From Pegea sp. RAD2-039 (Eukaryota; Chordata; Thaliacea; Salpida; Salpidae), in the NCBI GenBank assembly GCA_034620365.1, contig JAQGEQ010000177.1, forward strand, positions 1 through 64,000: 64,000 bases of DNA, in the 5' to 3' direction. The position numbers and the translations under genes were made by a program. Positions 46,110-59,600 of this stretch are shown here, piece by piece; within the stretch, counting starts at the first letter, position 1, and each line of letters opens with the position of its first letter. Under the pieces are notes generated by a model that saw nothing but the letters and a program-made list of their open reading frames with translations, ran no database searches and was not told the origin of the DNA.

Positions 46110-47588
46110 TCAACTTAAATGACATTTGATGATAAAACGGATTTTGATTTGGTCGCCGAAAGCGACGCGATAGATATCGACAGGTGGACGCGATTCATCG
46201 CTGTTTTCCGCGTCAGCCATCTTGCTGTAATCGATAATAGGTATTCTAGCGCCGTTGCTATGTTTGAGATCGGTGTTGGTTGCTAGACAGTTGTAGCCTC
46301 GTTCGCAAGTCGAGAAGTAATTATTCTTCATGGAACCTTCTGTTGATGTCTTCGAATTTTCTTCAAATTTTTGTGATTTGCCTAACGCTACTTCACATAG
46401 TAACAAATAGCGATCGGGAGATTTACTCGGCCATTGCCGCATTTCATGGATCGAGCTCCCACTGAATCTGAAATAATCCTCGACCGGATATTCTCGTTTA
46501 GGAAGTTGGTTGTTGCGTATCAACGCGAATAGCTGGTCGACTCGAACCCAATACCATAGCAACATACGGTTCGATATTTGTGTCATATTAGGTGAAGGCG
46601 GAGTAGTATCAAAACAAAAGACTTGATTTAATTGGATTCTTGATTTCCATTTGTCACAACAATTGTAAAAATATTTCAAAATTTTCTCATAAAGTTCCTC
46701 ATCTTCATTCATAACTCGTAATTTGAAGCTCATGGCATCATAAACATCGTTGATGACGTCGTCACGCGATAAATTTGCATATCGAAGATATCTTCTGCTC
46801 GAAGTGCTGTCTTGTAGAGCATCCAATATTATCAATTTCTTCTTAACCATATCTAAGTTACAAATACATTTTGGTACCCCCTGCTTATATAATATCGGTA
46901 ACTTCATATAAAAGCTGTTGCTAAGTAACAAAAGAGTGGCAAGCTCAACTTCTTTAGTTTCAAGATGATAAAATATCTTTTCTAGAAGATAAGTTGCTTT
47001 TGAGATGGTTTTAGGCAATGGCATCAATCGATCTATCATATAAATACATTTTCTAGCTTTAAAAATTTCGGTTTTACTAAATCTAGGGACCACATCCTCC
47101 AAAAGGGAATAAACTTGAGGTTCAATTTGATGTTTAACAGAACGCAAAAACCAATCTGGGAATTTTCGGTTATTTTCTGTGAATTCATAACTCTCATAAT
47201 TCATTTGTCTGACATTTAAAAGCTTAGATAATTCAACAGTGTTCAAAGAATAAAATATTTGAGAACCTTTCTTCACTGTATAAGTTCCTAAAAAATAATA
47301 ATCAGGTTTATTGATTTGTCCATATTTCAAGATAATTGAAGTTTTTTCTTCTGGTCTTAACGGTTTCATTTTCAAGTAAAAGACCAATTCCATTCTTAAA
47401 TAAATTCCTTTTGAAATATCACAATGAAGCCAGATTTTAGACCAGGAATAGAAATATTTTGAAAAATGTAATATGAAGTCACCATTGTTATTTTTCAAAA
47501 TATTGCCTCGTAACATGAGAGGAATGCATTTTTGAGGTTTATTAATGGCTTGATTGGACGAATTTGGCGTTGTACAGAAAGAACCCAT
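46110..47588 (-). CDS. Intronless PARP-like protein with lost catalytic triad (probable pseudoenzyme)
   Basis: An open frame of 492 residues without introns. Residues about 155-262 resemble the alpha-helical PARP regulatory domain: MPLPKTISKATYLLEKI resembles the PLGKLSKRQIQ region of PARP1, and LSNSFYMKLP matches its LSNRFYTLIP. The catalytic fold follows: NRMLLWYWV (340-348) where PARPs have NRRLLWHGS, LLLCEVALG (395-403) where PARPs have LLLGEVALG, and IYRVAFGDQIKIRFIIKC at the C-terminus where PARPs have EYIVYDIAQVNLKYLLKL. The triad His-Tyr-Glu is gone: Tyr346 replaces His, the GxYFA motif is not recognisable, and Ile at about 472 aligns with the catalytic Glu. The N-terminus may be a decayed WGR-like domain. 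The frame is intact, so a non-catalytic role is possible. It is tail to tail with SMC3, 69 nt apart. PARP assignment rests on remembered family sequence and needs a profile search. Confidence 0.72.
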   Translation of the reverse strand: MGSFCTTPNSSNQAINKPQKCIPLMLRGNILKNNNGDFILHFSKYFYSWSKIWLHCDISKGIYLRMELVFYLKMKPLRPEEKTSIILKYGQINKPDYYFLGTYTVKKGSQIFYSLNTVELSKLLNVRQMNYESYEFTENNRKFPDWFLRSVKHQIEPQVYSLLEDVVPRFSKTEIFKARKCIYMIDRLMPLPKTISKATYLLEKIFYHLETKEVELATLLLLSNSFYMKLPILYKQGVPKCICNLDMVKKKLIILDALQDSTSSRRYLRYANLSRDDVINDVYDAMSFKLRVMNEDEELYEKILKYFYNCCDKWKSRIQLNQVFCFDTTPPSPNMTQISNRMLLWYWVRVDQLFALIRNNQLPKREYPVEDYFRFSGSSIHEMRQWPSKSPDRYLLLCEVALGKSQKFEENSKTSTEGSMKNNYFSTCERGYNCLATNTDLKHSNGARIPIIDYSKMADAENSDESRPPVDIYRVAFGDQIKIRFIIKCHLS

Positions 47589-50500
47589 TCACAAATTATA
47601 AATTTGTTTAAAAATGTCAAAGTTATCTATAAAAATCTCTAAATATTTGTTGTAAATAAATGAATTCTTCAAAATCCTTACAATTAGTAAAAGTTAAAAT
47701 TTAATTTGTAATCAAAAAACCAAAAAAAAATTCGAAGTTTTTATAAATTAGTTATCGAATACACTTCAAAAAACTTCTCAAAATAATTTTTATTGAGGAT
47801 ATTAAAAAATGAAAACAATTTTCTGGCAATGATACGAAAGTTTTATTAATTAGAACACAGCGACGATCTATCCATTATTTTTCAAAAAAGTTTAAATTAA
47901 ATTTTCTAACTTAACTTTTAAATCGAATAACATAAAATTCAGAATAAATAAATGGAACTACAAATTTCGTCTAAAAGCAATTTATTTTCAGGTATAAGCT
48001 TTGTTTAACTGAAATTACTACTTAAATTGAAATTATTATTCAGAAGAGTTTTTATTTAAATAAATTATCTTAGTACAGTTTGTTAAAAAACTTCTGATAC
48101 TAAAAATAAATTTTATATAAACTATTAAATATAAGGAATAAAAGAAATAAGAATAACATTTGGTATTAAAAGTAAATAAACAAAACATATAATAATTTCA
48201 GTCATATAAAAACAATTAAATAAAAGTTTGAGTAGAAAAACGTAAAAATAAAGTAGAAAGTCAAATAACATCTTGAATCACTAAATTATCTTAATTGCTA
48301 TAGACTGCTTTTCTTGTATAACGTATATGAATAGCTAACTAAAAAAATTTTTATAAAGAATATTACTGTTCAAACATTTTCCACATAAAAATAGAAAAAT
48401 ATTAATATTTCTTTGTAGATAATATCTATAAATGTTTTCCAGATAGTCAAAAGAATTAATTAATAAAAACTATCTTTCTAGTTATTCAAAAATATATTTC
48501 TTAAATGAAGCTCAATGCTCATTTATCAAAATTATTTTGAATATTTCTCATGTTTTTGCAGACTTTTAATTTAAAACATACAAAAAAAGAAATTAAACTC
48601 AAAATAAGGCAAATAAAAAATAAGAATAAATATAAACTACATCTATTATATTTCTGCTCATGGTACTTTTCCTATATCTGACATGATTTTTACTTTTTCT
48701 ATCTACTTTTGATAAAAAAAACTTTAAAAAAATTAAAATAGATCAGAAGTTGATCAACTACAAAAATGAGTAGATTAAATAGATACTAATTCAAATGAGT
48801 TAATAAGTTATTTATAATAGTTACTTTCTTCATAATAAATCAAAATATTTTAGGAAAACACTTGAAGCTCATCAAAGTAATTTAAATAAAGCATCACATT
48901 CTGTAATAATATTTTTCATATTACAAATAATTTGAAAGCATCATAAGTGCTAAAGTTTAATTTAAAGGTAAAACAAAACTCTTATAATATTTATTGATTT
49001 AAAAATAAGAGATTTTTTAATTGTATGTCTTGAAGCAGTTAAAAACCAAAGAAAATTATATTAATAAAAGAAGTACAAAAATCAAAATCATTTATAATAA
49101 TACAGAAGAAGAATAAATACTGCTTTGTAAAAAATAATCAAGCATAAGTAGCCAAATATTTTATATAATAAACAATATACTTATGGTACCTTAAACAATT
49201 TTAACATCTTTAAAAAATATTAGTAAATATTGTAGCGAACAATCTGCTACTAAATTAATTTTCTAAATTTTATTTAAAAAATATTTTTTTTTAATGTAAC
49301 TTAGTCTCTACTGACTATAAACCAATCCAAAAACATTTTTGAAATGTTATCTTATATTAAGTTTCAAAACTTTTGTAATGCATGCATACAGTCAAAATAA
49401 CTCTAATAAGCTTATAAAAAATGCAATTCGTTCTTAATAACTGCTGTATTCAAAAAAAAATTTATATTAATCAGTATTATTTTCTTACAAGATTGATGCA
49501 AATACTAAATGATTGATACTTGAAATATTTAAAGCCTAGATCTTATCTTTGCTAAAAATCATAGTTCAAAAAATATAGGCGGTTAAAACAAAGAAGAGAA
49601 ATTGAAATTTATTCTACAAATCACTTAAGATGACAATCTTTTTGATATAAGATTTTACTTCATTTAATAAGTAAATTAAAAATTTAGATTAAATACTTTA
49701 TAATAACCGTATAAGAAAGATTTAAATTAGTTGTTAGTGGGTATGACAAATTGAAAAGGCTTAAAGTTATCGTAAAAAAAATAAAGTCTTTAGTAACTCT
49801 GACTTTTCAAGCCAACTTGATTTAACAGTTATACGCATAAGCACATTTTTTTTATGTTTTCAAGTAGTCAATTTTAAAGAAGTCTTTTAAGAAACTTTTA
49901 ATTTGGGCGAAATGACTATTTCCCAATCCCATTTTATTTTAGTTCCTTATCAAGACAAGGTCAGTTGTCTAGTTGGTCGATTAACTTTTTATTTATTTTT
50001 ACTTAATATTATGAAGTTTTCTGATAAATTTCAACTTTTATTTAGATAAACTAAATAAAAAATATATTACAAATCCTATTTACTAATTCAAGTTATAAAA
50101 CTAGTACATGCTTTTGTTTTAACAATACTTTTAAATGAAATTTAATAGAAATAAATTTAGATAATTTAATAATTTGTTCTAAATATAAATTTTTAATATT
50201 GTTTATTTATTTTTTAGGCTCCTTCACTTGTATTAAAATATGATCATTTTTAGTTTCTTTAATAATTTATCACAGTTATTATTATTAAATAATTTTTATT
50301 TATTAACAATATATCTATAATACTTTATATTATTTAAAATATTGGATAATAGTAAACAATTATTTTGATATATCTTCTCTATAACTCTTTCTGATATTCC
50401 TAAATAGATACTTCAAAAAAAGCCTTTCATTAAACTCATGAAATATTTTAAGGCTGTGATATTCTATAAATAAATAATTCTAACAATTTTATTTTTTAAC

Positions 50501-50817
50501 TACTTCTTAAGTACTGAGCTTAAATGAATTTAATTACTTCATTTTTGAAAACTTTTAGTAAAAAATAACCTTATAAACTTTCTGTAAACATTTTTGATAT
50601 TGTAATTATGTTATACAAATTTGCTTTTATGTTTGTTTTGCTTAATATATTAATTATAACTTTGAAATTGAAAATGATAATTTTTCTTGGTGGTTTGTTT
50701 TATTAAGTTTATTTACAAATTAGATGCTGATGATGATTTCATTGAAATTTCCAGTTTTACAAATTTTTATTTTTTTATGAGTTTGTTTTTTGATTTAAAT
50801 TGCTCCACAGTATTTTT

Positions 50818-50915
50818 TCTTTAAATATTTCTTTCACTTTTTTCAAATATCGATTTCATTCTAACATCTTTAAATATTTCTTTCACTTTTTTCAAATATC
50901 GATTTCATTCTAACA
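50818..50915. repeat. 49-bp perfect tandem duplication
   Basis: Two adjacent copies of a 49-bp sequence beginning TCTTTAAATATTTC and ending TTCATTCTAACA, with the start of a third copy (TCTTTAAA) after them. No mismatch was seen between copies, so the duplication looks recent. Confidence 0.9.
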
Positions 50916-51206
50916 TCTTTAAACTTGAGTTTAGTCATTTCGATTAGTTTTATCTTGTCATAAATGGTTTATGACTTAACATGAAAATGTTACTTAAAGT
51001 TAACTGATTTAGTTAAATAAATCATTAATTAAAAGTTAAGTAAATCATAGTTTTTAATTTTATTTTAAACTTTCTTAAAAAGATGGTTTTTTAAGTGGAA
51101 TAATTCTCAGTCATTTCTAGTAACAAGAAAAATACTAAAACAATGACTGAATTAATTTTGATTACAAATAATATACGACATCGTAATATGAACTTATTTG
51201 GTATTT

Positions 51207-51354
51207 TTGATTCATAACTTTTAGTTAACTCATACTTCTGCAGTCTTTCCATTATTTCTATATTGATTATGACAAACTGTGTTATATATGACCTTTTTGT
51301 TATCTTTCTATTTATATTGTTTTTGTTTGCTATACTTATTAGATAATTTGTCAT
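51207..51354 (-). repeat. Dispersed repeat, copy 2
   Basis: This copy matches 36469-36620 over its whole length with small indels, in the same orientation. It lies just upstream of COX5A. The minus-strand translation keeps the phrases QFVIINI and MERLQ seen in copy 1. Confidence 0.6.
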
Positions 51355-51448
51355 AAATGAAAATAGATAAAATATATTTTTTCCAAATATGAATAAATCT
51401 TCAACAAAATCATTTTTATATTTTTAGCTTTTTTAATAGCTCAGAATC

Positions 51449-52648
51449 ATGCTTAGGTCGTTGTATAAACTTGCTCAAGTAGCTACAAAACCTTCTCTAT
51501 TAGTGAGAAGTAATCTGGTTAAATTACCAACAATCTCAGCTATGAGAAACTCTAGCTCAGAAGTTGATCCCCAAAACCAGATCGCTGAATGGGTAAAGTT
51601 CTTTGAAAATACAGTAAGTTCTAAATTACAAGTTTCATATATTTCAGTTTTAATCAAATATATTTTTCTGTGGCATATAATTTGAAGACTTTAACAGGAT
51701 TTTGACTTGTAACATTTCTTAAACTGTTGATTGAAGATCTCTTAATATAATTAAGTTCTTGGTTCTATTTCTGCTTAAGAAATCACCTTTTTTAAACCAA
51801 CTCTTGTTTTAGTATCTGTATAAGTTGTGTTGTTCGCATTTAGTTTCTATGCTCAGGTTAGGTCTTTGGTATTCGTTAAACAGGTTGATTAATACTTTTG
51901 TTAATAATGGTTTGAATATTCTTTCATATATAAATTGGGTGAATATTTTGATAAATTTTTTTCTGAATGCATAATGCCATCAAAAACATAATGTTGGCTT
52001 TGTATTGTTGATTGAAGAGTTTTTATAATATGAGCTACTAGATTAACTTAGCTAATTTTCATGAAGCCTTAGAAAATCGATTTTTAGAGGCATTTAAATG
52101 AGATGACTAATTAGTGCAGTATTTAGTGAAATTATTTCTAATTGTCAGCTTCTGATAAAGATGTCACCAAGACACAAAGCTCCTTGATCTCTCTCAACAA
52201 AGCTTTTGTAAGATGTTGTTAATAAGCTGTTAAATCGACTAAATTGGCTTTTTATTAAATGGGGTTTGAACGAGATTTGCTGCTGGTGTACAAATCGAAC
52301 CTTTCATCACAAATTGATTTGCAGGAAGTTGACAACCACATGGTTAGAATCGGGTTTGAAGATCTCATGAAAGAGGATTGTTATCTGGAACCTGAAATTA
52401 TCCAATCAGCTCTTTACGCCGCGCGTCGAATCGATAATCTTCCACTAGCGATGAGAATCTTAGAACTCGTCCGAGTAAGTGCTAATAATCAACCAATCAC
52501 AAGCCAGTATTCTGTTTGTCATCAGGTGAAATGTCGTCGCGATCGCGAGACTTATAATTGGACTATGCAAGAGTTACAGCCCACTTTAGAGGACTTGGGT
52601 TTGAAAACTGTTGAAGAATATGGTTTGAACCAAATTAGTTTGGATTAG
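51449..52648 (+). CDS. COX5A: Cytochrome c oxidase subunit 5A, mitochondrial precursor
   Basis: Three exons, all with phase-0 introns: 51449-51613, 52325-52474 and 52526-52648. They encode 145 residues; the human precursor has 150. The N-terminus is Arg/Lys/Ser-rich without acidic residues, as expected of a mitochondrial presequence. The mature part follows the family closely: WVKFFEN (human WVTYFNK), then PEIIQSALYAARRIDNLPLA, MRILELV, and MQELQPTLEDLGLKTVEEYGL. COX5A is a nuclear-encoded helical subunit on the matrix side of complex IV, involved in electron transfer to oxygen and in nucleotide or hormone regulation. The intron 51614-52324 holds no alternative exon that keeps frame: an AG at about 52149 opens a 52-nt segment, but its phase does not fit. 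Confidence 0.95.
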
Positions 52649-55600
52649 ATTTCCATCTTTCAGTAATTTGATGATAATTTCAAGAAATTTCCACATTTTC
52701 TAATTTCTTAACATCTGCTTGTTTGATTATTTATTGTTTGCTTGTCAATTCGATAATAAATTAATAACAAGCTACAAATTTCATACTAGTCAGTTGTTTA
52801 AAAAATATAAGTTATACGGTAGTTGTGACGTCATCAGCCCTAGATGTTTTTATAGAAAAACTTGACTCTTAACTAAATTTATTTAAAGTTTCATTAAATG
52901 TTAATTTTGTAAAGTTTCTAAAATAGCTTTAAAATTTTCTTTCAATCGTTTTGAAGAGTTTGACTTACTTTCAGTTTTGGGGTTTTCTGATAGAAACTTT
53001 GATTTGTCAATCAGCTGGGTTGATTCGAGTGATTGGTCGATTTAACTTACAAAAATTCCTCGACCAACAAAATCAAAACTTTATAAAAATATTATCTGTA
53101 AAAGTTAAATCTCAGATTTTTAATTTTTTGCTCTTCAAGATTTATCAATAAAAAGTCCAAACGATTTCAGATATGATTTAAACGCGAAGTCAGTAATTTA
53201 ATCTTGAAAGAATAATCAGATGTTACTTTTGTAGCTTCAAAAACGCTTTAAATACAATCCCGGTTCGAATCAATAAATTAGTTTATGAATTTTTTACGAG
53301 AAAGTTGTATAAAACACAATACCGCCAAAATGATTTATTAATTTGACTTGATCAGCTTGATAAAGGGCTTGTAGTGATGAACTTGTTCACGTTTCAATGA
53401 GGCTTGTATCAGATTTGTGATTTTCCAGGTAAATTTGCGCCACGAGTTTATTTTCACAATTTACATCTAACTCATTGAACATTCTTGATATTATTGAATA
53501 TTTTATAAAAGACTTAAAATCTCCTTTTTACTAAATAATGACATAGAAGCTGGGATCTGGCAGACTGCAAGCTTTTTAATGTCAGCTTAACTGCTTTTTG
53601 ATTTGACAACAAATGATTTTTTTTTCTAATTAATAGAATAAAAAAATAATCGTTTAGTAAAAACTTCTTTATAAAATTATAAATTTTTGAAATATTTATA
53701 AATGTCTTATTAGAAGGGAGCTGTCAGTTTTTCAAAACATTTTAAAGTCAAAATCAGATCGAAGAAAAAAAAATCAAAAAGCCTTATGAAGAAAAAAAAA
53801 GATTTGTCTAATTAAGTTAGATAAAAATAAATTATTAAAGATACTTTGGTTAGAATTTTAGAAATTCGACGAATTAAATACGACTTAATTCTTATTTTTA
53901 AAATTATCCACAATTTAATTAACTTTAAATTCGATGATTTTTTTTTCAATTAGACCTTCCCTCAAGTTATATCGACTTAGACGACACACATTACATCTTA
54001 ATAAGCCTATATCACCTGGTACGTTAATAAGAACATATTTTTTCATTCTGCACAATTAGTACATGGAACCAGCTACTATCAGACATTGTCATGTCAGAAT
54101 CACTCGCGTTGTTCAAGCAGAAGTTGAACCGTTTTAACATTGCCAAAATTGTTATTTTTATCTGTAATTTTGTTCCCTATTTATAATATTATTTTCTATA
54201 AATAAATAATATCCATAAACATTCACTATATGGGGACTACTGAAATGCCATGTGTTACATCGTTTTCTTTCTATATTTACAACTCAATCATATATGATAG
54301 GTATTATTCCAGCATTATATAAAACAGTTGACTTCTGTTGTAACAGTTGTTTATTATTAAATGAGAAAACAACTTTTTTTAAGATATTGCAGAAGAAAGC
54401 TTGCTTATGAAAATTGAAGGTTAGAAATTTGTCTCTAATTTGAATGTTAAGTAAGTTTGTAGTATTTAATTTATTGTGTTCGAAGTCAAATATATGTAAT
54501 CTAAGTTAGATTATAATAGAAGTTTAAAAAATATGTTTTTTGCAATTGGTAGTTATATCAAAAAACTTAAAAAAAGATAATGTTTTAAATAGATTATAAA
54601 AAGTAAATATGATAAAAATAAATAAACAACCTCTTGAAAATATTAAAAAATGTTATTTGAGATTGCAAAAAAAAATAAATTTTTTAAAAAAGTGATATTT
54701 TAGATAATAGAATTGTAGATAGAAAAGTGATGTATGCTTAACGTCACGATTGAGTTTATATCGATTCAAATATATATTTTTTTATTTCCTAAATAAATCG
54801 ATTTCCACAATGCAAACGAAATTAAACTTTAAATTAAGCTTTTTCAGGTTTCTTTGGTGATCAAAATTTATTTTTAAATATATGAACTAGTTAAAATACA
54901 AAAATAAGTTTTAACTTTAAGCAATTGAATGAAATAAGTGGTTTAAAAAATCTTTACATAAATTACATTATAATTTGTTATTCAACTAAAAGTGCGATTT
55001 TATAAAAATGAATATATTATTTTTACTTAAATAAGATTTTATTTAAAATTTGCAATTACATAAAATTTCTTTAAAAGAAATTAACACTTTGCAATAATTA
55101 TCTTGCAAGTATTATTTTGCTTATGTAATCATTTTATTAAATTTTGGATAAATTAAATTTTTAAGACATGAAGTTGGATTATATAAATTTTTGCTTTGAA
55201 AATGTATAAAATATATTTAAGAACATTTTAGTTAAAGTTCAAATGAAACTGATAAAAAGAGTCTTTAAAAAGTTTTTCCAATAAAATTGTTATCATTGAA
55301 ATGGTTTCAATCCATCGAAATCTTTTAATACTTGCTGCTAAGTATATAAATATTACAAAGAGATAACTTCTTTTGACGCCTTAAGTACGAAAATCCGTTT
55401 TTTCATGAAAGCAAGCCAGCGTTATGAAAATTACCTTTTATTACATTATAACTTCAAAGATAGCCTTGTCAGATAAAGTCTTATAACTTCGTGATAATTA
55501 ATTTTGAAAATGATTTTCATGAATGAACTTTATTAAGACTTCGAGAAAGTTTAAAATGAATTTCTGTAAAATTGAAGATAGTATTTTAGATTTATAATTA

Positions 55601-56684
55601 AAAAGTTTATAAAAGTCACCTTGAAATTTTTATAAATTATTTAACCTGTTTAAATGTAATATCCAGTTAAAGAAAACTTTATAAGATTAATGTGTCTTAT
55701 AACTGTGAAAGTTTATTATATTTTTAATTTAGATAAGTAATTGTTTTGAAAACTATTAATTTTTTAAATAACGTAAATTAAACAACAAAAACGGAATTAA
55801 GTGATTTTTTACAGCAGATCAAAATTTTTTTTTTTTGAAATCAGCTATTTTATTTATGAATAAAAACTTTTTTTTAATAAAAATTTTTAGAATTGTTTTA
55901 TTTTTTACCACTAACAGGCGAGATATTTTGACGATTTCATTTTTTCTAGCAGAAAATAAACATCTTGATAAAAAGTGATAGTAAAATTTCTAATCTGCCA
56001 AAAGTTCCAAATCATTTTTTCAACTTTTTGTTGTTTTTATTTAAAATTAATCAAATTTTTGTTGTTATATTTGTTGTTTATATATAAATTCAAATTTATA
56101 AGTGATAATTAACAATTGTTTTTTATTATTTATTCAAATTAATAAATTTATCTATATATAATTACCTTTAATGATAATTAATTATTTTTAATTAGTTTTA
56201 ATTTGTTTGATTATCATTTTGAAACATTAGTTAACAAATTAATTATTTGATAAAAACTTACCAATTTTATTCAATATGAAATGAATTCGACAACAATTTC
56301 AAATTTGTTTTTTTAACCTTTATAATTTTACTACTGAGTTATTTTGTTAATTAATCAAAAAATTACCACAAATATAATATATTTTGACTTAATTTGGCAA
56401 TTCCTTGTGCACAATGTAAAATCACACCCTTGTTATTCTTACCATGTTCATTTCCTGGTTCATAGGTTAAAACTAAATATTTCATAATTTTGTTTAGTTA
56501 ACAGTTGACTAAGTAGTTCGAATAAACAGTTGTGTTCCATGTTTTCATATCCTTTTCTTGTCATTTATTAACTTATAAAGGTTTAATTATAAAATGTTTG
56601 ATTTTTACAAAAAGTTTCTTTTTCATTGTCGGTTTTTAGATTTGAGAGTTTTAGTTTTAAAAGAATTGTTTTAATTTTATGATA
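52649..56684. other. Intergenic AT-rich DNA after COX5A
   Basis: AATAAA at 52755-52760 is the probable COX5A poly(A) signal. One TGACGTCA lies at about 52827. The remaining 4 kb is AT-rich without a supported gene. A pyrimidine-tract AG at 56638-56639 precedes the next start codon by about 45 nt. Confidence 0.5.
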
Positions 56685-59600
56685 ATGTCTGAAGAAAATG
56701 ATGAAAGTATACTTGAGAACCTGAAGAAGTAGGAGTGGCATGATCAAACTAATAAAGCTTGTTCCTATTAACTTGTTTCGAAATCTACAAATTGTTTTAA
56801 ACTAAATGTTAAATTTTTATTCAGTTTTTTGAATATTGTTTTATCATTAAAAAGATTAAAATAGCTTCTCACTTTGTTGTAAAATCTTTGTTATTTTTGT
56901 TGATGTTTTAGAGATCTCTTTTTTTAATGATAATTTTTGAAGAGTTTATAAAATGTTTCTTCTTTTATTAAAGTTTTAAATTTTAAGCAAATTTTACTTG
57001 AATATTTTTAACTTTCTAAAATTTTCAGCTTTGTAAATTTCAATTTCTTGAAATAAAAGAAATGTGGAAATAGTTTCAAATATTTAATCACCATTTTCAA
57101 TATTTATAAACAGAACTAGAGACCTTTGGTTCTCAAAAGATAAAGATTCACCTCAAGGTTTAACTTCTAGAAAATTAATGGATAGATCTTCAGAATCAGC
57201 ACAAAAACCTTTGAATCAGGAGGTAATCTTCCAAAATCTTCTAAAACTTAACCTTAAACTTTTTTTTAGATTGTAGAAGATTTTGATCTTCCCGATATTC
57301 AAGGGATCAAATCACAGTGGGAGACTTCTAATAAAATTCCTCTTCCTCTCCCTTCTATGAAGTCTTCAGCCGCTCTTGCTAGAGAAAGAGAACTTGAAGA
57401 AAAGCGACGCCACAAACTAAATCATCAAGGTGATGATGAGTTTGATTTATTGTTTGATTATATCCTGTATCATTTCCTGATTACTAAATTGAACTTTTAT
57501 AAGATTTTTACTCTCACCAAAACGTCCGTTTAATTTTCAGTGGTTTTTGTCGAAATTGGAAATGACTTTTTCAATTATTCATAAAAAGCAAATTTGAGAA
57601 AATTTTTATTAAATTTTAAAGTCTTGAATGAAAAATTTTCACTCAAATTGACAGAAACTTCTGTTGATATTTCTCATTTGATCTTTTTTAGCTCCTGTGA
57701 ATAAAGAATCAGGAGATACTGAAGACGAAAGGTTTGATATCAAACTGAACAAGTTAAAAGCTCAATTTGAAAACACAGAAATCCAGGTGACAAAGAAATT
57801 TGTGTTTTCAGCATTCTGATGTTTATTTTGGGTGTTGAAAATTATTTTATTTCCAAACGAAAGGGTTTAGACAAATACAATCTTGCAGCAGTTTGTTTAA
57901 TTATTAATAAGCTGGCAATGATTGGCAAGCAGCTTAATTTTTGATGTCCTGTTTTTATCAAAATTGTTTGAAATATCAAAATTTTTCTCTTTTCTGCTTT
58001 CTATTTTATGGAAATAGCCAACTAGACGCTTTTGCAGCTTTCAAAGTTTTAAATTGAGAAATTTAACAACTAAGCAACAATCAACAACCAGAAAACGAGT
58101 TGTTTCAACTTGTTATGTGGTTCTGGTAAGTTTGCAACTAACAAATGACATGAAACTAACATCTTCACACATTTTTCATCTTTTAATTCACAACAAATCT
58201 TCTTTAGATCCTTAGATGCTTGAAACTATTTAAAAGATTCATAAAATACTTTCTAACAATAGCTAATTGTGTGTTTGTTGCTTGTGTTTTTGTGTTTGTT
58301 GCTTGTGTTTTTGTGTTTGTAGCTAATTGTGTGTTTGTTGCTTGTGTTTTTGTGTTTGTAGCTAATTGTGTGTTTGTTGCTTGTGTTTTTGTGTTTGTAG
58401 CTAATTGTGTGTTTGTTGCTTGTGTTTTTGTGTTTGTAGCTAATTGTGTGTTTGTTGCTTGTGTTTTTGTGTTTGTTGCTTGTGTTTTTGTGTTTATTGC
58501 TTGTGTTTTTGTGTTTGTAGCTAATTGTGTGTTTGTTGCTTGTGTTTTTGTGTTTGTAGCTAATTGTGTGTTTGTTGCTTGTGTTTTTGTGTTTGTAGCT
58601 AATTGTGTGTTTGTTGCTTGTGTTTTTGTGTTTGTAGCTAATTGTGTGTTTGTTGCTTGTGTTTTTGTGTTTGTAGCTAATTGTGTGTTTGTTGCTTGTG
58701 TTTTTGTGTTTGTAGCTAATTGTGTGTTTGTTGCTTGTGTTTTTGTGTTTGTAGCTAATAAATTTTTGTTGTTGTTGAATTATTTTACTAATTTCTTATT
58801 TTTCAGTCTTCACAAAAAATGAAAAATCTTTCAAAGAAATCATCTCTAAAAGACAAGTAAGTAACGAGATGACTGATGACGTCACTATAGCGTCATATAT
58901 TTGCAATTTTGTGAAATCAATTTTTTCTTAATCAAATTTCAGAAAATTTTCAGAATTTTTTGAACAATTGATTCATTTTGTTCTTTTCTTTTCAACAAAT
59001 TGTTTTTTTGTCAAAATCTTTTTTGTTCATCTTTTCATCCATTCTTCTTTTGTTTAATCCTTCAACGACTCAACAATTTTATCAAAATTTAATTCATTTT
59101 TTCATTTTAATTTTTCAAAGTTTTTTTTGGCTTCCAGAATTATTTGAGTTTTAATTTCAAACATCTTTGTTTCCCATTTTTTAAATTTCGAGTCTTTTTT
59201 GAAGGTCTTCAACATCCAGCAAGACATCATCGAAACGTCTAAGGTGCCCATCAAACCCTAAATCTCTTCTTTTACTTTTTCATTCTTTTTTTCTTTCCTT
59301 TAAAACAACATTTCTGTTTTCAAATCTTTATTCAGTAGCGCTGTAAAGGCGATGACGTCATCATTAAAATCGCGTCTATCCCTTGTGACGTAACACAGTT
59401 TACTTTCAGTCAATAATTAATCCAAATTGCATAAAAGAAAATTAAACTTCGAAAAAAAGTTTAAATTTTCTGATTTTTCATCAAAATTTTTTCACCTAGA
59501 TTTCGGGAGACAATTGAAGTGACAACAATTGATTCAAATCAACCAATCAGCGATCAGCAAACATCTCAACAAGAAGATAACTTTAAAATTGATCTTCAAA

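Larger units (their letters stand above)
47589..51448. other. Intergenic AT-rich DNA between the PARP-like gene and COX5A
   Basis: Two genes diverge from this 3.9-kb interval. No exon is supported. It contains a 49-bp tandem duplication (50818-50915) and the second copy of a dispersed repeat (51207-51354). A pyrimidine-tract AG at 51426-51427 lies 21 nt before the COX5A start codon. Confidence 0.5.

Noticed and set aside
52149..52200. Possible extra COX5A exon beginning after AG at about 52149
   Set aside because: Its only open phase does not match the phase-0 introns on both sides, and COX5A is complete without it.
53255..53285. Plus-strand CCCGGTTCGAATC, possible tRNA or tRNA-derived SINE
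   Set aside because: Flanking bases do not pair as a T-arm and no cloverleaf could be drawn.
58220..58822. 200-codon hydrophobic repeat protein resembling a membrane protein
   Set aside because: Product of the 39-bp intronic repeat; its frame differs from that of the following exon and no independent start context is seen.
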